Shown piece after piece: positions 38,829 to 52,902 of a stretch of DNA of 64,000 nt; the stretch's first letter is position 1, and the number at the start of each line of letters is the position of its first letter. The notes beneath the pieces are model-generated. The model saw nothing but the letters and a program-made list of their open reading frames with translations. It was not told the DNA's origin and made no database searches. Source of the DNA: Cinclus cinclus (lineage: Eukaryota; Chordata; Aves; Passeriformes; Cinclidae); assembly GCF_963662255.1 (NCBI RefSeq), contig NC_085072.1, forward strand, positions 7,589,001 to 7,653,000, in the 5' to 3' direction. The position numbers and the translations under genes were made by a program.

Positions 38829-41800
38829 CATTGTGACCCAATGCAGGCTAACAATCTAATGATCCATTGTGACACCAGGGGTTGCGATAGGGCCAGGGAT
38901 GAATTGTGAAAGCATGGGGCACAATAAAAACATGGAAATATTATGACACAATAGAGGCCAAGACTCAAATGATTCATTGTGACATCAAGTGGCCTAAAAG
39001 GTCATGGGATGCATTGTGACACCACAGAGGTTAAGAGAAGCAAGGATCCATTGTGACCCAATGGAGGCTAATAATCCCAGGATCCCATTTGATGCCAGGG
39101 GGCGTAAAAGGGCCAGGGATGAATTGTGACAGCATGGGGTCCAATAGAAACAAGGAACCATTATGACACCATGGAGGCCAAGAATCAAATGATTCATTGT
39201 GACATCGAGGGGCCTAAAATGGCATGGAATGCATTGTGACACCACAGGGGCCAAGAGAAGCAAGGAACCATTGTGACTCAATGCAGGCTAAAAATCTAAT
39301 GATCCCTTGTGACACCAGGGGGCCTAAAAGGGCCAGGGATGAATTGTGAAAGCATGGGGCCCAATTAAATCCTGGTACAATTATGCCACCATGAAGGCCA
39401 AAAATCAAATGATTCATTGTGACATCAAGTGGCCTAAAAGGGCATGGGATGCATTGTGACACCACCGCGGTTAAGAGAAGCAAGGAACCATTTTGACCCA
39501 AGGCAGGCTAACAATCTTAGAATCCCTTTTGACACCAGGGGGCGCAAAAGGGCCACGGATGAACTGCGACAGCATGGGGACCTATAGAAGCAAGGAACCA
39601 TTATGACACCATGAAGGCCAAGAATCAAATGGTTCATTGTAAGACCAAGTGGCCTAAATGGGCTTGGAATGCATTGTGACACCACAGGGGTTAAGAGAAG
39701 CAAGGAACCATTGTGACCCAAGGCAGGCTAACAATCTAATGATCCATTGTGACACCAGGGGTTGCAATAGGGCCAGGGATGAATTGTGAAAGCATGGGGC
39801 ACAATAAAAACATGGAAATATTATGACACAATAGAGGCCAAGACTCAAATGATTCATTGTAACACCAAGTGGCCTAAAAGGGCTTGGAATGCATTGTGAC
39901 ACCACAGAGATTAAGAGAAGCAAGGAACCATTGTGACCCAATGCAGGCTAACAATCTAATGATCCATTGTGACACCAGGGGTTGCAATAGGGCCAGGGAT
40001 GAATTCTGAAAGCATGGGGCACAATAAAAACATGGAAATATTATGACACAATAGAGGCCAAGACTCAAATGATTCATTGTAACACCAAGTGGCCTAAAAG
40101 GGCATGGGATGCATTGTGACACCACAGGGGCTAAGAGAAGCAAGGAACCATTGTGACCCAATGCAGGCTAACAATCTAATGATCCCTTGTGACACCAGGG
40201 GGCCTAAAATGGCCTGAGATGGATTGTTACAGCACGGGGACCAATAAAACCAAGGATCTATTATGTCACCATGGTGGCCAAGAATCAAATGATTCATTGT
40301 GACATCAAGTGGCCTAAAATGGCATGGGGTGCATTGTGACACCACAGGGGTTAAGAGAAGCAAGGATCCATTGTGACCCAATGCAGGCTAACAATCTAAA
40401 GATCCATTGTGACACCAGGGGTTGCAATAGGTCCAGGGATGAATTGTGAAAGCATGGGGCACAATAAAAACATGGAAATATTATGACACAATAGAGGCCA
40501 AGACTCAAATGATTCATTGTAACATCAAGTGGCCTAAAAGGGCATGGGATGCATTGTGACACCACAGAGGTTAAGAGAAGCAAGGAACCATTGTTACCCA
40601 ATGCAGGCTAACAATCTAATGGTCCCTTGTGACACCAATGGGCCTAAAAGGGCCAGGGATGAATTGTGAAAGCATGGGGCCCAATTAAAACCTGGTACAA
40701 TTACGCCACGATGGAGGCCAAGAATCAAATGATTCATTGTGACATCAAGTGGCCTAAAAGGGCATGGGATGCATTGTGACACCACAGGGGTTAAGAGAAG
40801 CAAGGAACCATTGTGACCCAAGGCAGGCTAACAATCTTAGAATCCATTTGACACCAGGGGGCGCAAAAGGACCACGGATGAACTGTGACAGCATGGGGAC
40901 CTATAGAAACAAGGAGCCATTATGACACCATGAAGGCCAAGAATCAAATGGTTCATTGTAAGACCAAGTGGCCTAAAAGGGCTTGGAATGCATTGTGACA
41001 CCACAGAGGTTAAGAGAAGCAAGGAACCATTGTGACCCAATGCAGGCTAACAAGCTAATGATCCATTGTGACACCAGGGGTTGCAATAGGGCCAGGGATG
41101 AATTGTGAAAGCATGGGGCGCAATAAAAACATGGAAATATTATGACACAATAGAGGCCAAGACTCGAATGATTCACTGTAACACCAAGGGGCCTAAAAGG
41201 GCATGGGATTCATTGTGACACCACAGGGGCTAAGAGAAGCAAGGAACCATTGTGACCCAATGCAGGGTAATAATCCCAGGATCCCATTTGACACCAGGGG
41301 GCGTAAAAGGGCCAGGGATGAATTGTGACAGCATGGGGTCCAATAGAAACAAGGAACCATTATGACACCATGGAGGCCAAGAATCAAATGATTCATTGTG
41401 ACATCAAGTGGCCTAAAATGGCATGGAATGCATTGTGACACCACAGAGGTTAAGAGAAGCAAGGAACCATTGTGACCCAATGGAGGCTAACAATCTAATA
41501 GACCCTTGTGACACCAGGGGGCCTAAAAGGGCCAGGGATGAATTGTGAAAGCATGGGGCCCAATAGAAACAAGGAACCATTATGACACCATGGAGGCCAA
41601 GAATCAAATGATTCATTGTGACATCAATTGGCCTAAAATGGCATGGAATGCATTGTGACACCACAGAGGTCAGGAGAACCAAGGAACCATTGTTCCCCAA
41701 AGGAGGCTAACAATCAAATGGTCCCTTGTGATACCAATGGGCCTAAAAGGGCCAGGGATGAATTGTGAAAGCATGGGGCCCAATTAAAACCTGGTACAAT

Positions 41801-44800
41801 TATGCCACCATGGAGGCCAAAAATGAAATGATTCATTGTAAGACCAAGTGGCCTACAAGGGCATGGGATGCATTGTGACACCACAGCGGTTAAGAGAAGC
41901 AAGGAACCATTGTGACCCAAGGCAGGCTAACAATCTAATGATCCATTGTGACACCAGGGGTTGCAATAGGGCCAGGGATGCATTGTGACACCTCAGCGGT
42001 TAAGAGAAGCAAGGATCCATTGTGACCCAAGGCAGGCTAACAATCTAATGATCCATTGTGACACCAGGGGTTGCAATAGGGCCAGGGATGAATTGTGAAA
42101 GCATGGGGCACAATAAAAGCATGGAAATATTATGACACAATAGAGGCCAAGACTCAAATGATTCATTGTAACACCAAGTGGCCTAAAAGGGCATGGGATG
42201 CATTGTGACACCAGAGGGGCTAAGAGAAGCAAGGAACCATTGTGACCCAAAGCAGGCTAACAATCTAATGATCCCTTGTGACAGCAGGGGGCGTAAAATG
42301 GCCAGGGATGGATTGTTACAGCACGGGGACCAATAGAAGCAAGGATCTATTATGTCACCATGTAGGCCAAGAATCAAATGATTCATTGTGACATCAAGTG
42401 GCCTAAAAGGGCATGGGATGCATTGTGACACCACAGGGGTTAAGAGAAGCAAGGATCCATTGTGACCCAATGGAGGCTAATAATCCCAGGATTCCATTTG
42501 CCACCAGGGGGCGTAAAAGGGCCAGGGATGAATTGTGACAGCATGGGGTCCAATAGAAACAAGGAACCATTATGACACCATTGAGGCCAAGAATCAAATG
42601 ATTCATTGTGACATCAAGTGGCCTAAAATGGCATGGAATGCATTGTGACACCACAGGGGCTAAGAGAAGCAAGGAACCATTTTGACTCAATGCAGGCTAA
42701 CAATCTAATGATCCCTTGTGACACCAGGGGGCCTAAAAGGGCCACGATGAATTGTGAAAGCATGGGGCCCAATTAAATCCTTGTACAATTATGCCAGCAT
42801 GGAGGCCAAAAATCAAATGATTCATTGTGACATCAAGTTGCCTAAAAGGGCGTGGGATGCATTGTGACACCACAGGGGTTAAGAGAAGCAAGGAACCATT
42901 GTGACCCAATGCAGGCTAACAATCTAATGATCCCTTGTGACACCAGGGGGCGCAAAAGGGCCACGGATGAATTGTGACAGCATGGGGACCTATAGAAGCA
43001 AGGAACCATTATGACACCATGAAGGCCAAGAATCAAATGATTCATTGTGACATCAAGTGGCCTAAAATGGCATGGGATGCATTGTGACACCACAGGGGTT
43101 AAGAGAAGCAAGGAACCATTGTGACCCAAGGCAGGCTAACAATCTTAGAATCCCTTTTGACACCAGGGGGCGTAAAAGGACCACGGATGAACTGTGACAG
43201 CATGGGGCCCAATAGAAACAAGGAACCATTATGACACCATGGAGTCCAAGAATCAAATGATTCATTGTGACATCAAGTGGCCTAAAATAGCATGGAATGC
43301 ATTGTGACACCACAGAGGTTAAGAGAAGCAAGGAACCATTGTTACCCAATGGAGGCTAAAAATTTAATGGTCCCTTGTGACACCAATGGGCCTAAAAGGG
43401 CCAGGGATGAATTATGAAAGCATGGGGCCCAATTAAAACCTGGTACAATTATGCCACCATGGAGGCCAAGAATCAAATGATTTATTGTGACATCAAGTGG
43501 CCTAAAAGGGCGTGGGATGCATTGTGACACCACAGGGGTTAAGAGAAGCAAGGAACCATTGTGACCCAAGGCAGGCTCACAATCTTAGAATCCCTTTTGA
43601 CACCAGGGGGCGTAAAAGGACCACGGATGAACTGTGACAGCATGGGGACCTATAGAAGCAAGGAACCATTATGACACCATGAGGGCCAAGAATCAAATGG
43701 TTCATTGTACGACCAAGGCGCCTAAAAGGTCTTGAAATGCATTGTGACACCACAGAGGTTAAGAGAAGCAAGGAACCATTGTGACCCAATGCAGGCTAAC
43801 AATCTAATGATCCATTGTGACACCAGGGGTTGCAATAGGGCCAGGGATGAATTGTGAAAGCATGGGGCACAATAAAAACATGGAAATATTATGACACAAT
43901 AGAGGCCAAGACTCAAATGATTCATTGTAACACCAAGTGGCCTAAAAGGGCATGGGATGCATTGTGACACCACAGGGGCTAAGAGAAGCAAGGAACCATT
44001 GTGACCCAATGCAGGCTAACAATCTAATGATCCCTTGTGACACCAGGGGGCCTAAAATGGCCAGGGATGGATTGTTACAGCACGGGGACCAATAGCAGCA
44101 AGGATCTATTATGTCACCATGGAGGCCAAGAATCAAATGATTCATTGTGACATCAAGTGGCCTAAAAGGGCATGGGATGCATTGTGACGCCACAGGGGTT
44201 AAGAGAAGCAAGGATCCATTGTGACCCAATGCAGGCTAATAATCCCAGGATCCCATTTGACACCAGGGGGCGTAAAAGGGCCAGGGATGAATTGTGACAG
44301 CATGGGGGCCAATAGAAACAAGGAACCATTATGACACCATGGAGGCCCAGAATCAAATGATTCATTGTGACATCAAGTGGCCTAAAATGGCATGGGATGC
44401 ATTGTGACACCACAGAGGTTAAGAGAAGCAAGGAACCATTGTTACCCAATGGAGGCTAACAATCTAATGGTCCCTTGTGACACCAATGGGCCTAAAAGGG
44501 CCAGGGATGAATTGTGAAAGCATGGGGCCCAATTAAAAACTGGTACAATTATGCCACCATGGAGGCCAAAAATCAAATGATTCATTGTGACATCAAGTGG
44601 CCTAAAAGGGCATGGGATGCATTGTGACACCACAGGGGTTAAGAGAAGCAAGGAACCATTGTGACCCAAGGCAGGCTCACAATCTTAGAATCACTTTTGA
44701 CACCAGGGGGCGCAAAAGGACTACGGATGAACTGTGACAGCAGGGGACCTATAGAAGCAAGGAACCATTATGACACCATGAGGGCCAAGAATCAAATGGT

Positions 44801-44875
44801 TCATTGTAAGACCAAGTGGCCTAAAAGGGCTTGGAATGCATTGTGACACCACAGAGTTTAAGAGAAGCATGGAAC
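38829..44875 (+). repeat. 6.05-kb block, copy 1 of the 6487-bp tandem HOR
   Basis: Matches 45316-51362 at offset 6487-6488 throughout, both 6047 bp long. Shared marks: GGTTGCGATAGGGCC, ACTGCGACAGCATGG, CACAGAGATTAAGAG, CACGATGGAGGCC, CAGGAGAACCAAGG, GGGCCACGATGAATTG and GACCAAGGCGCC. Small differences include a D-type or A-type u1/u2 at 40809 against 47296. Confidence 0.9.
41908..42017 (+). repeat. Half-length monomer 2 (110 bp: u1-u2-u6)
   Basis: Same joint and same private bases (CACCTCAGCGG) as at 38279, and preceded by the same D-D-E monomers. It is therefore a copy of the same event, not a new one. Confidence 0.92.
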
Positions 44876-45315
44876 CATTGTGACCCAATGCAGGCTCACA
44901 ATCTAATGATCCATTGTGACACCAGGTGTTGCAATAGGGCCAGGGATGAATTGTGAAAGCATGCGGCACAATAAAAACATGGAAATATTATGACACAATA
45001 GAGGCCAAGACTGAAATGATTCATTGTCACACCAAGTGGCCTAAAAGGGCATGGGATGCATTGTGACACCACAGGGGCTAAGAGAAGCAAGGAACCATTG
45101 TGACCCAAGGCAGGCTAAAATTCTTAGAATCCCTTGTGACACCAGGGGGCCTAAAATGGCCAGGGATGGATTGTTACAGCAAGGGGACCAATAGAAGCAA
45201 GGATCTATTATGTCACCACGGTGGCCAAGAATCAAATGATTCATTGTGACATCATGTGGCCTAAAAAGGCATGGGATGCATTGTGACACCACAGGGGTTA
45301 AGAGAAGCAAGGACC

Positions 45316-48300
45316 CATTGTGACCCAAGGCAGGCTAACAATCTAATGATCCATTGTGACACCAGGGGTTGCGATAGGGCCAGGGATGAATTGTGAAAGC
45401 ATGGGGCACAATAAAAACATGGAAATATTATGACACAATAGAGGCCAAGACTCAAATGATTCATTGTGACATCAAGTGGCCTAAAAGGGCATGGGATGCA
45501 TTGTGACACCACAGAGGTTAAGAGAAGCAAGGATCCATTGTGACCCAATGGAGGCTAATAATCCCAGGATCCCATTTGATACCAGGGGGCGTAAAAGGGC
45601 CAGGGATGAATTGTGACAGCATGGGGCCCAATAGAAACAAGGAACCATTATGACACCATGGAGGCCAAGAATCAAATGATTCATTGTGACATCAAGGGGC
45701 CTAAAATGGCATGGAATGCATTGTGACACCACAGGGGCCAAGAGAAGCAAGGAACCATTGTGACTCAATGCAGACTAAAAATTTAATGATCCCTTGTGAC
45801 ACCAGGGGGCCTAAAAGGGCCAGGGATGAATTGTGAAAGCATGGGGCCCAATTAAATCCTGGTACAATTATGCCACCATGAAGGCCAAAAATCAAATGAT
45901 TCATTGTGACATCAAGTGGCCTAAAAGGGCATGGGATGCATTGTGACACCACAGGGGTTAAGAGAAGCAAGGAACCATTTTGACCCAAGGCAGGCTAACA
46001 ATCTTAGAATCCCTTTTGACACCAGGGGGCGCAAAAGGGCCACGGATGAACTGCGACAGCATGGGGACCTATAGAAGCAAGGAACCATTATGACACCATG
46101 AAGGCCAAGAATCAAATGGTTCATTGTAAGACCAAGTGGCCTAAAAGGGCTTGGAATGCATTGTGACACCACAGGGGTTAAGAGAAGCAAGGAACCATTG
46201 TGACCCAAGGCAGGCTAACAATCTAATGATCCATTGTGACACCAGGGGTTGCAATAGGGCCAGGGATGAATTGTGAAAGCATGGGGCACAATAAAAACAT
46301 GGAAATATTATGACACAATAGAGGCCAAGACTCAAATGATTCATTGTAACACCAAGTGGCCTAAAAGGGCTTGGAATGCATTGTGACACCACAGAGATTA
46401 AGAGAAGCAAGGAACCATTGTGACCCAATGCAGGCTAACAATCTAATGATCCATTGTGACACCAGGGGTTGCAATAGGGCCAGGGATGAATTCTGAAAGC
46501 ATGGGGCACAATAAAAACATGGAAATATTATGACACAATAGAGGCCAAGACTCAAATGATTCATTGTAACACCAAGTGGCCTAAAAGGGCATGGGATGCA
46601 TTGTGACACCACAGGGGCTAAGAGAAGCAAGGAACCATTGTGACCCAATGCAGGCTAACAATCTAATGATCCCTTGTGACACCAGGGGGCCTAAAATGGC
46701 CTGAGATGGATTGTTACAGCACGGGGACCAATAAAACCAAGGATCTATTATGTCACCATGGTGGCCAAGAATCAAATGATTCATTGTGACATCAAGTGGC
46801 CTAAAATGGCATGGGGTGCATTGTGACACCACAGGGGTTAAGAGAAGCAAGGATCCATTGTGACCCAATGCAGGGTAACAATCTAAAGATCCATTGTGAC
46901 ACCAGGGGTTGCAATAGGTCCAGGGATGAATTGTGAAAGCATGGGGCACAATAAAAACATGGAAATATTATGACACAATAGAGGCCAAGACTCAAATGAT
47001 TCATTGTAACATCAAGTGGCCTAAAAGGGCATGGGATGCATTGTGACACCACAGAGGTTAAGAGAAGCAAGGAACCATTGTTACCCAATGCAGGCTAACA
47101 ATCTAATGGTCCCTTGTGACACCAATGGGCCTAAAAGGGCCAGGGATGAATTGTGAAAGCATGGGGCCCAATTAAAACCTGGTACAATTACGCCACGATG
47201 GAGGCCAAGAATCAAATGATTCATTGTGACATCAAGTGGCCTAAAAGGGCATGGGATGCATTGTGACACCACAGGGGATAAGAGAAGCAAGGAACCATTG
47301 TGACCCAATGCAGGCTAACAATCTAATGATCCCTTGTGACACCAGGGGGCGCAAAAGGGCCACGGATGAACTGTGACAGCATGGGGACCTATAGAAACAA
47401 GGAGCCATTATGACACCATGAAGGCCAAGAATCAAATGGTTCATTGTAAGACCAAGTGGCCTAAAAGGGCTTGGAATGCATTGTGACACCACAGAGGTTA
47501 AGAGAAGCAAGGAACCATTGTGACCCAATGCAGGCTAACAAGCTAATGATCCATTGTGACACCAGGGGTTGCAATAGGGCCAGGGATGAATTGTGAAAGC
47601 ATGGGGCGCAATAAAAACATGGAAATATTATGACACAATAGAGGCCAAGACTCGAATGATTCACTGTAACACCAAGTGGCCTAAAAGGGCATGGGATTCA
47701 TTGTGACACCACAGGGGCTAAGAGAAGCAAGGAACCATTGTGACCCAATGCAGGGTAATAATCCCAGGATCCCATTTGACACCAGGGGGCGTAAAAGGGC
47801 CAGGGATGAATTGTGACAGCATGGGGTCCAATAGAAACAAGGAACCATTATGACACCATGGAGGCCAAGAATCAAATGATTCATTGTGACATCAAGTGGC
47901 CTAAAATGGCATGGAATGCATTGTGACACCACAGAGGTTAAGAGAAGCAAGGAACCATTGTGACCCAATGGAGGCTAACAATCTAATAGACCCTTGTGAC
48001 ACCAGGGGGCCTAAAAGGGCCAGGGATGAATTGTGAAAGCATGGGGCCCAATAGAAACAAGGAACCATTATGACACCATGGAGGCCAAGAATCAAATGAT
48101 TCATTGTGACATCAATTGGCCTAAAATGGCATGGAATGCATTGTGACACCACAGAGGTCAGGAGAACCAAGGAACCATTGTTCCCCAAAGGAGGCTAAAA
48201 TCAAATGGTCCCTTGTGACACCAATGGGCCTAAAAGGGCCAGGGATGAATTGTGAAAGCATGGGGCCCAATTAAAACCTGGTACAATTATGCCACCATGG

Positions 48301-51300
48301 AGGCCAAAAATGAAATGATTCATTGTAAGACCAAGTGGCCTACAAGGGCATGGGATGCATTGTGACACCACAGCGGTTAAGAGAAGCAAGGAACCATTGT
48401 GACCCAAGGCAGGCTAACAATCTAATGATCCATTGTGACACCAGGGGTTGCAATAGGGCCAGGGATGCATTGTGACACCTCAGCGGTTAAGAGAAGCAAG
48501 GATCCATTGTGACCCAAGGCAGGCTAACAATCTAATGATCCATTGTGACACCAGGGGTTGCAATAGGGCCAGGGATGAATTGTGAAAGCATGGGGCACAA
48601 TAAAAACATGGAAATATTATGACACAATAGAGGCCAAGACTCAAATGATTCATTGTAACACCAAGTGGCCTAAAAGGGCATGGGATGCATTGTGACACCA
48701 GAGGGGCTAAGAGAAGCAAGGAACCATTGTGACCCAAAGCAGGCTAACAATCTAATGATCCCTTGTGACACCAGGGGGCGTAAAATGGCCAGGGATGGAT
48801 TGTTACAGCACGGGGACCAATAGAAGCAAGGATCTATTATGTCACCATGGAGGCCAAGAATCAAATGATTCATTGTGACATCAAGTGGCCTAAAAGGGCA
48901 TGGGATGCATTGTGACACCACAGGGGTTAAGAGAAGCAAGGATCCATTGTGACCCAATGGAGGCTAATAATCCCAGGATTCCATTTGCCACCAGGGGGCG
49001 TAAAAGGGCCAGGGATGAATTGTGACAGCATGGGGTCCAATAGAAACAAGGAACCATTATGACACCATTGAGGCCAAGAATCAAATGATTCATTGTGACA
49101 TCAAGTGGCCTAAAATGGCATGGAATGCATTGTGACACCACAGGGGCTAAGAGAAGCAAGGAACCATTTTGACTCAATGCAGGCTAACAATCTAATGATC
49201 CCTTGTGACACCAGGGGGCCTAAAAGGGCCACGATGAATTGTGAAAGCATGGGGCCCAGTTAAATCCTTGTACAATTATGCCACCATGGAGGCCAAAAAT
49301 CAAATGATTCATTGTGACATCAAGTTGCCTAAAAGGGCGTGGGATGCATTGTGACACCACAGGGGTTAAGAGAAGCAAGGAACCATTGTGACCCAATGCA
49401 GGCTAACAATCTAATGATCCCTTGTGACACCAGGGGGCGCAAAAGGGCCACGGATGAATTGTGACAGCATGGGGACCTATAGAAGCAAGGAACCATTATG
49501 ACACCATGAAGGCCAAGAATCAAATGATTCATTGTGACATCAAGTGGCCTAAAATGGCATGGGATGCATTGTGACACCACAGGGGTTAAGAGAAGCAAGG
49601 AACCATTGTGACCCAAGGCAGGCTAACAATCTTAGAATCCCTTTTGACACCAGGGGGCGTAAAAGGACCACGGATGAACTGTGACAGCATGGGGCCCAAT
49701 AGAAACAAGGAACCATTATGACACCATGGAGTCCAAGAATCAAATGATTCATTGTGACATCAAGTGGCCTAAAATAGCATGGAATGCATTGTGACACCAC
49801 AGAGGTTAAGAGAAGCAAGGAACCATTGTTACCCAATGGAGGCTAAAAATCTAATGGTCCCTTGTGACACCAATGGGCCTAAAAGGGCCAGGGATGAATT
49901 ATGAAAGCATGGGGCCCAATTAAAACCTGGTACAATTATGCCACCATGGAGGCCAAGAATCAAATGATTTATTGTGACATCAAGTGGCCTAAAAGGGCGT
50001 GGGATGCATTGTGACACCACAGGGGTTAAGAGAAGCAAGGAACCATTGTGACCCAAGGCAGGCTAACAATCTTAGAATCCCTTTTGACACCAGGGGGCGT
50101 AAAAGGACCACGGATGAACTGTGACAGCATGGGGACCTATAGAAGCAAGGAACCATTATGACACCATGAGGGCCAAGAATCAAATGGTTCATTGTACGAC
50201 CAAGGCGCCTAAAAGGTCTTGAAATGCATTGTGACACCACAGAGGTTAAGAGAAGCAAGGAACCATTGTGACCCAATGCAGGCTAACAATCTAATGATCC
50301 ATTGTGACACCAGGGGTTGCAATAGGGCCAGGGATGAATTGTGAAAGCATGGGGCACAATAAAAACATGGAAATATTATGACACAATAGAGGCCAAGACT
50401 CAAATGATTCATTGTAACACCAAGTGGCCTAAAAGGGCATGGGATGCATTGTGACACCACAGGGGCTAAGAGAAGCAAGGAACCATTGTGACCCAATGCA
50501 GGCTAACAATCTAATGATCCCTTGTGACACCAGGGGGCCTAAAATGGCCAGGGATGGATTGTTACAGCACGGGGACCAATAGAAGCAAGGATCTATTATG
50601 TCACCATGGAGGCCAAGAATCAAATGATTCATTGTGACATCAAGTGGCCTAAAAGGGCATGGGATGCATTGTGACGCCACAGGGGTTAAGAGAAGCAAGG
50701 ATCCATTGTGACCCAATGCAGGCTAATAATCCCAGGATCCCATTTGACACCAGGGGGCGTAAAAGGGCCAGGGATGAATTGTGACAGCATGGGGGCCAAT
50801 AGAAACAAGGAACCATTATGACACCATGGAGGCCCAGAATCAAATGATTCATTGTGACATCAAGTGGCCTAAAATGGCATGGGATGCATTGTGACACCAC
50901 AGAGGTTAAGAGAAGCAAGGAACCATTGTTACCCAATGCAGGCTAACAATCTAATGGTCCCTTGTGACACCAATGGGCCTAAAAGGGCCAGGGATGAATT
51001 GTGAAAGCATGGGGCCCAATTAAAACCTGGTACAATTATGCCACCATGGAGGCCAAAAATCAAATGATTCATTGTGACATCAAGTGGCCTAAAAGGGCAT
51101 GGGATGCATTGTGACACCACAGGGGTTAAGAGAAGCAAGGAACCATTGTGACCCAAGGCAGGCTCACAATCTTAGAATCACTTTTGACACCAGGGGGCGC
51201 AAAAGGACTACGGATGAACTGTGACAGCAGGGGACCTATAGAAGCAAGGAACCATTATGACACCATGAGGGCCAAGAATCAAATGGTTCATTGTAAGACC

Positions 51301-51362
51301 AAGTGGCCTAAAAGGGCTTGGAATGCATTGTGACACCACAGAGGTTAAGAGAAGCAAGGAAC
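45316..51362 (+). repeat. 6.05-kb block, copy 2 of the 6487-bp tandem HOR
   Basis: Partner of 38829-44875. The monomer at 47296 differs from its counterpart at 40809 in u1 and u2: TCTAATGATCCCTTGTG with GGGCCACGG, against TCTTAGAATCCATTTG with GGACCACGG. This looks like local conversion inside an otherwise near-identical copy. Confidence 0.9.
48395..48504 (+). repeat. Half-length monomer 3 (110 bp: u1-u2-u6)
   Basis: Same joint again, exactly 6487 bases after half-monomer 2, and within the second copy of the 29.5-monomer HOR. Confidence 0.92.
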
Positions 51363-51802
51363 CATTGTGACCCAATGCAGGCTAACAATCTAATGATCCA
51401 TTGTGACACCAGGGGTTGCAATAGGGCCAGGGATGAATTGTGTAAGCATGGGGCACAATAAAAACATGGAAATATTATGACACAATAGAGGCCAAGACTC
51501 AAATGATTCATTGTAACACCAAGTGGCCTAAAAGGGCATGGGATGCATTGCGAAAACACAGAGGCTAAGAGAAGCAAGGAACCATTGTGACCCAAGGCAG
51601 GCTAACAATCTAATGATCCCTTGTGACACCAGGGGGCCTATAATGGCCAGGGATGGATTGTTACAGCACGGGGACCAATAGAAGCAAGGATCTATTATGT
51701 CACCATGGAGGCCAAGAATCAAATGATTCATTGTGACATCAAGTGGCCTAAAAGGGCATGGGATGCATTGTGACGCCACAGGGGTTAAGAGAAGCAAGGA
51801 TC

Positions 51803-52022
51803 CATAGTGACCCAATGGAGTCTAATAATCCCAGGATCTCATTTGACACCAGGGGTCGTAAAAGGGCCAGGGATGAATTGTGACAGCATGGGGCCAAAAA
51901 AAAACATGGAAATATTATGACACAATAGAGGCCAAGACTCAAATGATTCATTGTAACACCAAGTGGCCTAAAAGGGAATGGGATGCATTGTGACACCACA
52001 GGGGTTAAGAGAAGCAAGGATC
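51803..52022 (+). repeat. D/B mosaic monomer with an A9 tract at the joint
   Basis: u1 and u2 are D type (TAATAATCCCAGGATC), and u4 and u5 are B type (CACAATAGAGGCC, CATTGTAACACC). The joint in u3 reads GGGGCC, nine A, CATGG (A tract 51896-51904). Total length stays 220 bp. Sisters: 24859, 34319, 59502 (A9) and 55763, 63022 (A8 followed by CCATGG). Confidence 0.87.
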
Positions 52023-52462
52023 CATAGTGACCCAATGGAGTCTAATAATCCCAGGATCCCATTTGACACCAGGGGGCGTAAAAGGGCCAGGGATGAATTG
52101 TGAAAGCATGGGGCCCAATAGAAACAAGGAACCATTATGACACCCTGGAGGCCAAGAATCAAATGATTCATTGTGACATCAAGTGGCCTAAAAGGGCATG
52201 GGATGCATTGTGACACCACAGAGGTTAAGAGAAGCAAGGAAACATTGTGACTCAATGGAGGCTAACAATCTAATGGTCCCTTGTGACACCAATGGGCCTA
52301 AAAGGAACAGGGATGAATTGTGAAAGCATGGGGCCCAATTAAAACCTCGTACAATTATGCCATTATGTAGTCCAAAAATCAAATGATTCATTGTGACATC
52401 AAGTGGCCTAAAAGGGCATGGGATGCATTGTGACACCACAGGGGTTAAGAGAAGCAAGGAAC

Positions 52463-52682
52463 CATTGTGACCCAAGGCAGGCTAATAATCTTAGAATCCC
52501 TTTTGACACCAGGGGGCGCAAAAGGACCACGGATGAACTGTGACAGCATGGGGACCTATAGAAGCAAGGAACCATTATGACACCATGAGGGGCAAGAATC
52601 AAATGGTTCATTGTATGACCAAGTGGCCTAAAAGGGCTTGGAATGCATTGTGACACCACAGAGGTTAAGACAAGCAAGGAAC
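52463..52682 (+). repeat. Class A monomer example (A2 subtype)
   Basis: Class A is marked by AATCTTAGAATC in u1, GGGGGCGCAAAAGGACCACG in u2 (three CpGs, a GCGC site), CATGGGGACCTATAGAAGC in u3, AAATGGTT at the end of u4 and GGGCTTGGAATG in u5. Two subtypes are visible: A1 with ATGAAGGCC in u4 and TTGTAAGACC in u5 (e.g. 53563), and A2 with GAGGGGC in u4 and TTGTATGACC in u5 (this one; also 12984, 13424, 15623, 17603, 32119, 60162). Confidence 0.85.
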
Positions 52683-52902
52683 CATTGTGACCCAATGCAG
52701 GCTAACAATCTAATGATCCATTGTGATACCAGGGGTTGCAATAGGGCCAGGGATGAATTGTGAAAGCATGGGGCACAATAAAAACCTGGAAATATTATGA
52801 CACAATAGAGGCCAAGACTCAAATGATTCATTGTACCACCAAGTGGCCTAAAAGGGCATGGGATGCATTGTGACACCACAGAGGCTAAGAGAAGCAAGGA
52901 AC
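52683..52902 (+). repeat. Class B monomer example
   Basis: Class B is marked by GGGGTTGCAATAGGGCC in u2, GGGGCACAATAAAAACATGG in u3 (here with CCTGG for CATGG), GAAATATTATGACACAATAG in u3/u4, GACTCAAATGATT at the end of u4 and CATTGTAACACC in u5 (here CATTGTACCACC). It has no CpG in its usual form and carries an AATATT (SspI) site that the other classes lack. Confidence 0.85.

Larger units (their letters stand above)
38279..51362 (+). repeat. Array region 5: 29.5-monomer HOR with half-monomers
   Basis: With h for half-monomer, the order is h B C B D E A B B C B E A B D D E h B C D E A A/D E A B C D E A B C B D E A B B C B E A B D D E h B C D E A A/D E A B C D E A. The run from one h to the next (41908 to 48395) is 6487 bp, and both flanks continue the same series. 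Confidence 0.87.

Noticed and set aside
51896..51904. Poly-A tract as the tail of a retroposed element
   Set aside because: No element body or target-site duplication flanks it, the monomer length is unchanged, and the tract lies at the D/B class switch within u3.
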